DNA of 8,035 nt from Alphaproteobacteria bacterium (GTDB lineage: Bacteria > Pseudomonadota > Alphaproteobacteria > Rickettsiales > Rickettsiaceae): positions 1 through 8,035 of the forward strand of contig JAHDBQ010000032.1 of assembly GCA_020630305.1 (NCBI GenBank), read 5' to 3'. The position numbers were made by a program, and so were the translations under genes. Below are positions 7,031-8,035 of this stretch, in pieces. The notes under the pieces are model-generated. The model worked only from the letters and a program-made list of their open reading frames with translations, did no database searches and was not told the origin of the DNA. Positions within the stretch are counted from its first letter, which is position 1. Each line of letters starts with the position of its first letter.

Positions 7031-7884
7031 TTAAGATTCTTTTTTCTCAGAATATATTATAAATAAAGTTGATGGTATAACTATCAGAGCCCCAAACCAC
7101 GCGGTATTATTTGGTTTCAAATATTATATAGGCAATGAATGCAGAAATAATTAATATATCTGTACGGTGCAAGTGCGGTTGCATCTATTAATGCAAAGGC
7201 CTTAAGCAGGCAGAATAAGATTAAGTTTGCTCCTGCGCCCAGAGTAAATAATAATAACAGCTCCTGCGAGTTTGGCGTTTGCCAGTAATATGCAGCAAAA
7301 GGTAGCGCAAATAATGCAGTTATTATGGCCGAATAAAACAACATACTTATCATTGTTTCTTCTATTACAAATTTTTTATTTATGATATCTAATGTTGCAA
7401 ATAATATAGCGCTAAATATCAGTACTAAAGATTGTGGGTTGAAACCAGATGATGTTGGGTTTATTGTTACAATCAGCCCGGCAAAAACTAATATAGTAAC
7501 TACCCATCTTTGCCATATAACTTGCTCCTGCAGGAAAAATACTCCAAGTATCAGAACAAATATAGGGATTGTAAATGTAATTATCGTGGCAGTTGTTACT
7601 TGCACAATAGATAAACCATAAGTCCAGCCAGAGATCCCGAGGAATAAAATAAGCCCCCTGAAGAAATGAATCATAGGTCTGCTGGTTTTCAAGCAAGAGC
7701 TCCCTTTATACATAATAAATGGCATTAGAGTAAACGTACCGAATAAGAATCTAAAGAAAGTGATTTCGTAAGATCCAAGCCTGTTACCAAGATATTTCGT
7801 TATGACGTCGTTAATGGAGCTGATTAAAAGACTTAGCATAAACCATAGTACGCCCTTTAGATATATATTTAGTGATTGATTCAT
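7031..7884 (-). pseudogene. sam: Frameshifted DMT/EamA transporter, rickettsial S-adenosylmethionine carrier type
   Basis: An inner-membrane drug/metabolite transporter with two EamA halves. The first frame runs 255 codons from the ATG at 7884 to a stop at 7117-7119 and encodes about eight membrane segments. After P-Y-R-Y (Tyr243, bases 7156-7158) the frame loses the family sequence and ends in an unrelated tail ([12 protein letters not shown]). The family sequence resumes in a second frame as [13 protein letters not shown] (7154 down to 7116). It then moves to a third frame as P-N-N-T-A-W-F-G-A-L, followed by I-P-S-T-L-F-I-I-Y-S-E-K-K-E-S and a TAA at 7031-7033. Each junction fits a net 5-base loss; repairing both would give about 287 residues, normal for this family. 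The body (K-T-S-R-P near 66-70, [10 protein letters not shown] near 165-174) closely resembles, from memory, the R. prowazekii SAM transporter RP076. Substrate and gene name are therefore inferred. Sequencing error or a functional truncated protein are the alternatives. Confidence 0.8.
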
Positions 7885-8035
7885 TTGTTTTTTTAGCTTG
7901 AGAATTAATTTAAATTGTTGCTATTGATAATTTCGTTTCAGCACATCAAAATACAGCATAATGTATTTTTTGCAAAGAATTATTTAATTTAAGGAAAAAA
8001 ATTTAAAATGATTCTTGGTGTTGTTAGTGACTAAA
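7885..8035. other. AT-rich upstream region of the transporter pseudogene
   Basis: About 150 bp run from the transporter ATG to the right edge. On the minus strand I see no promoter with two good boxes and no strong Shine-Dalgarno before the ATG at 7884. On the plus strand, AAGG at 7991-7994 lies upstream of an ATG at 8008 that meets a TAA after eight codons. No gene can be supported here, though the start of one beyond the window is possible. Confidence 0.4.

Noticed and set aside
7094..7117. AAACCA...TGGTTT inverted repeat as a terminator after the transporter
   Set aside because: These bases fall inside the decayed coding region of the transporter; the 12-base loop and lack of a U-run make a terminator unlikely.
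7382..7696. Open frames on both strands overlapping the DMT transporter
   Set aside because: They are out of frame with the clear EamA sequence; the overlapping minus-strand frame is not one of those needed to restore the C-terminus.
8008..8034. Eight-codon plus-strand ORF with an upstream AAGG, possible leader peptide or gene start
   Set aside because: It ends in TAA at the window edge, has no recognisable sequence, and the AAGG lies 13 bases from the ATG; it cannot be told from chance.
1..8035. CRISPR arrays, insertion sequences, phage or toxin-antitoxin genes
   Set aside because: No regularly spaced repeats, transposase or integrase motifs, or paired small toxin/antitoxin genes were seen on either strand.

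Overview
The window looks like a piece of chromosome from an AT-rich, obligately intracellular alphaproteobacterium of the Rickettsiales, most likely Rickettsiaceae. Four things point there: low-GC coding and spacer DNA; an ihfA-merR pair, which in Alphaproteobacteria usually follows plsX-fabH; a ProP-like MHS transporter; and a drug/metabolite transporter whose sequence matches my memory of the rickettsial S-adenosylmethionine carrier. A decaying gene and short palindromic dispersed repeats in the spacers also fit. The species cannot be fixed from the sequence alone.

Layout. Bases 14-654 (+) carry ihfA and a small MerR-type regulator whose stop and start codons share one base (TAATG). Bases 655-1104 are a non-coding spacer between convergent genes; it holds hairpins just after merR and two copies of a short palindromic repeat. 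Everything else is on the minus strand. Read in the direction of transcription it is: a frameshifted sam-like DMT transporter (7884-7031), an MHS-family MFS transporter (6908-5625), bifunctional putA (5546-2532) and fabF (2337-1105).

How the genes may work together. The MHS transporter has a near-consensus sigma-70 promoter (TTGACT-17-TACAAT) and lies 78 bp upstream of putA with no clear promoter or terminator between them. A proline or betaine uptake plus proline oxidation unit is therefore plausible: imported proline would be oxidised to glutamate and feed the TCA cycle. fabF elongates fatty acids. The ihfA-merR pair probably continues a lipid-synthesis cluster lying to the left of the window.

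No defence system, mobile element, CRISPR array or RNA gene was recognised. The most informative oddities are the transporter broken by two frameshifts, whose true C-terminus can be recovered in other reading frames, and a Glu-to-Val change in the cofactor-binding KPAEQT motif of PutA. Most of the window is ordinary housekeeping and metabolic DNA, and I do not see a convincing new system.
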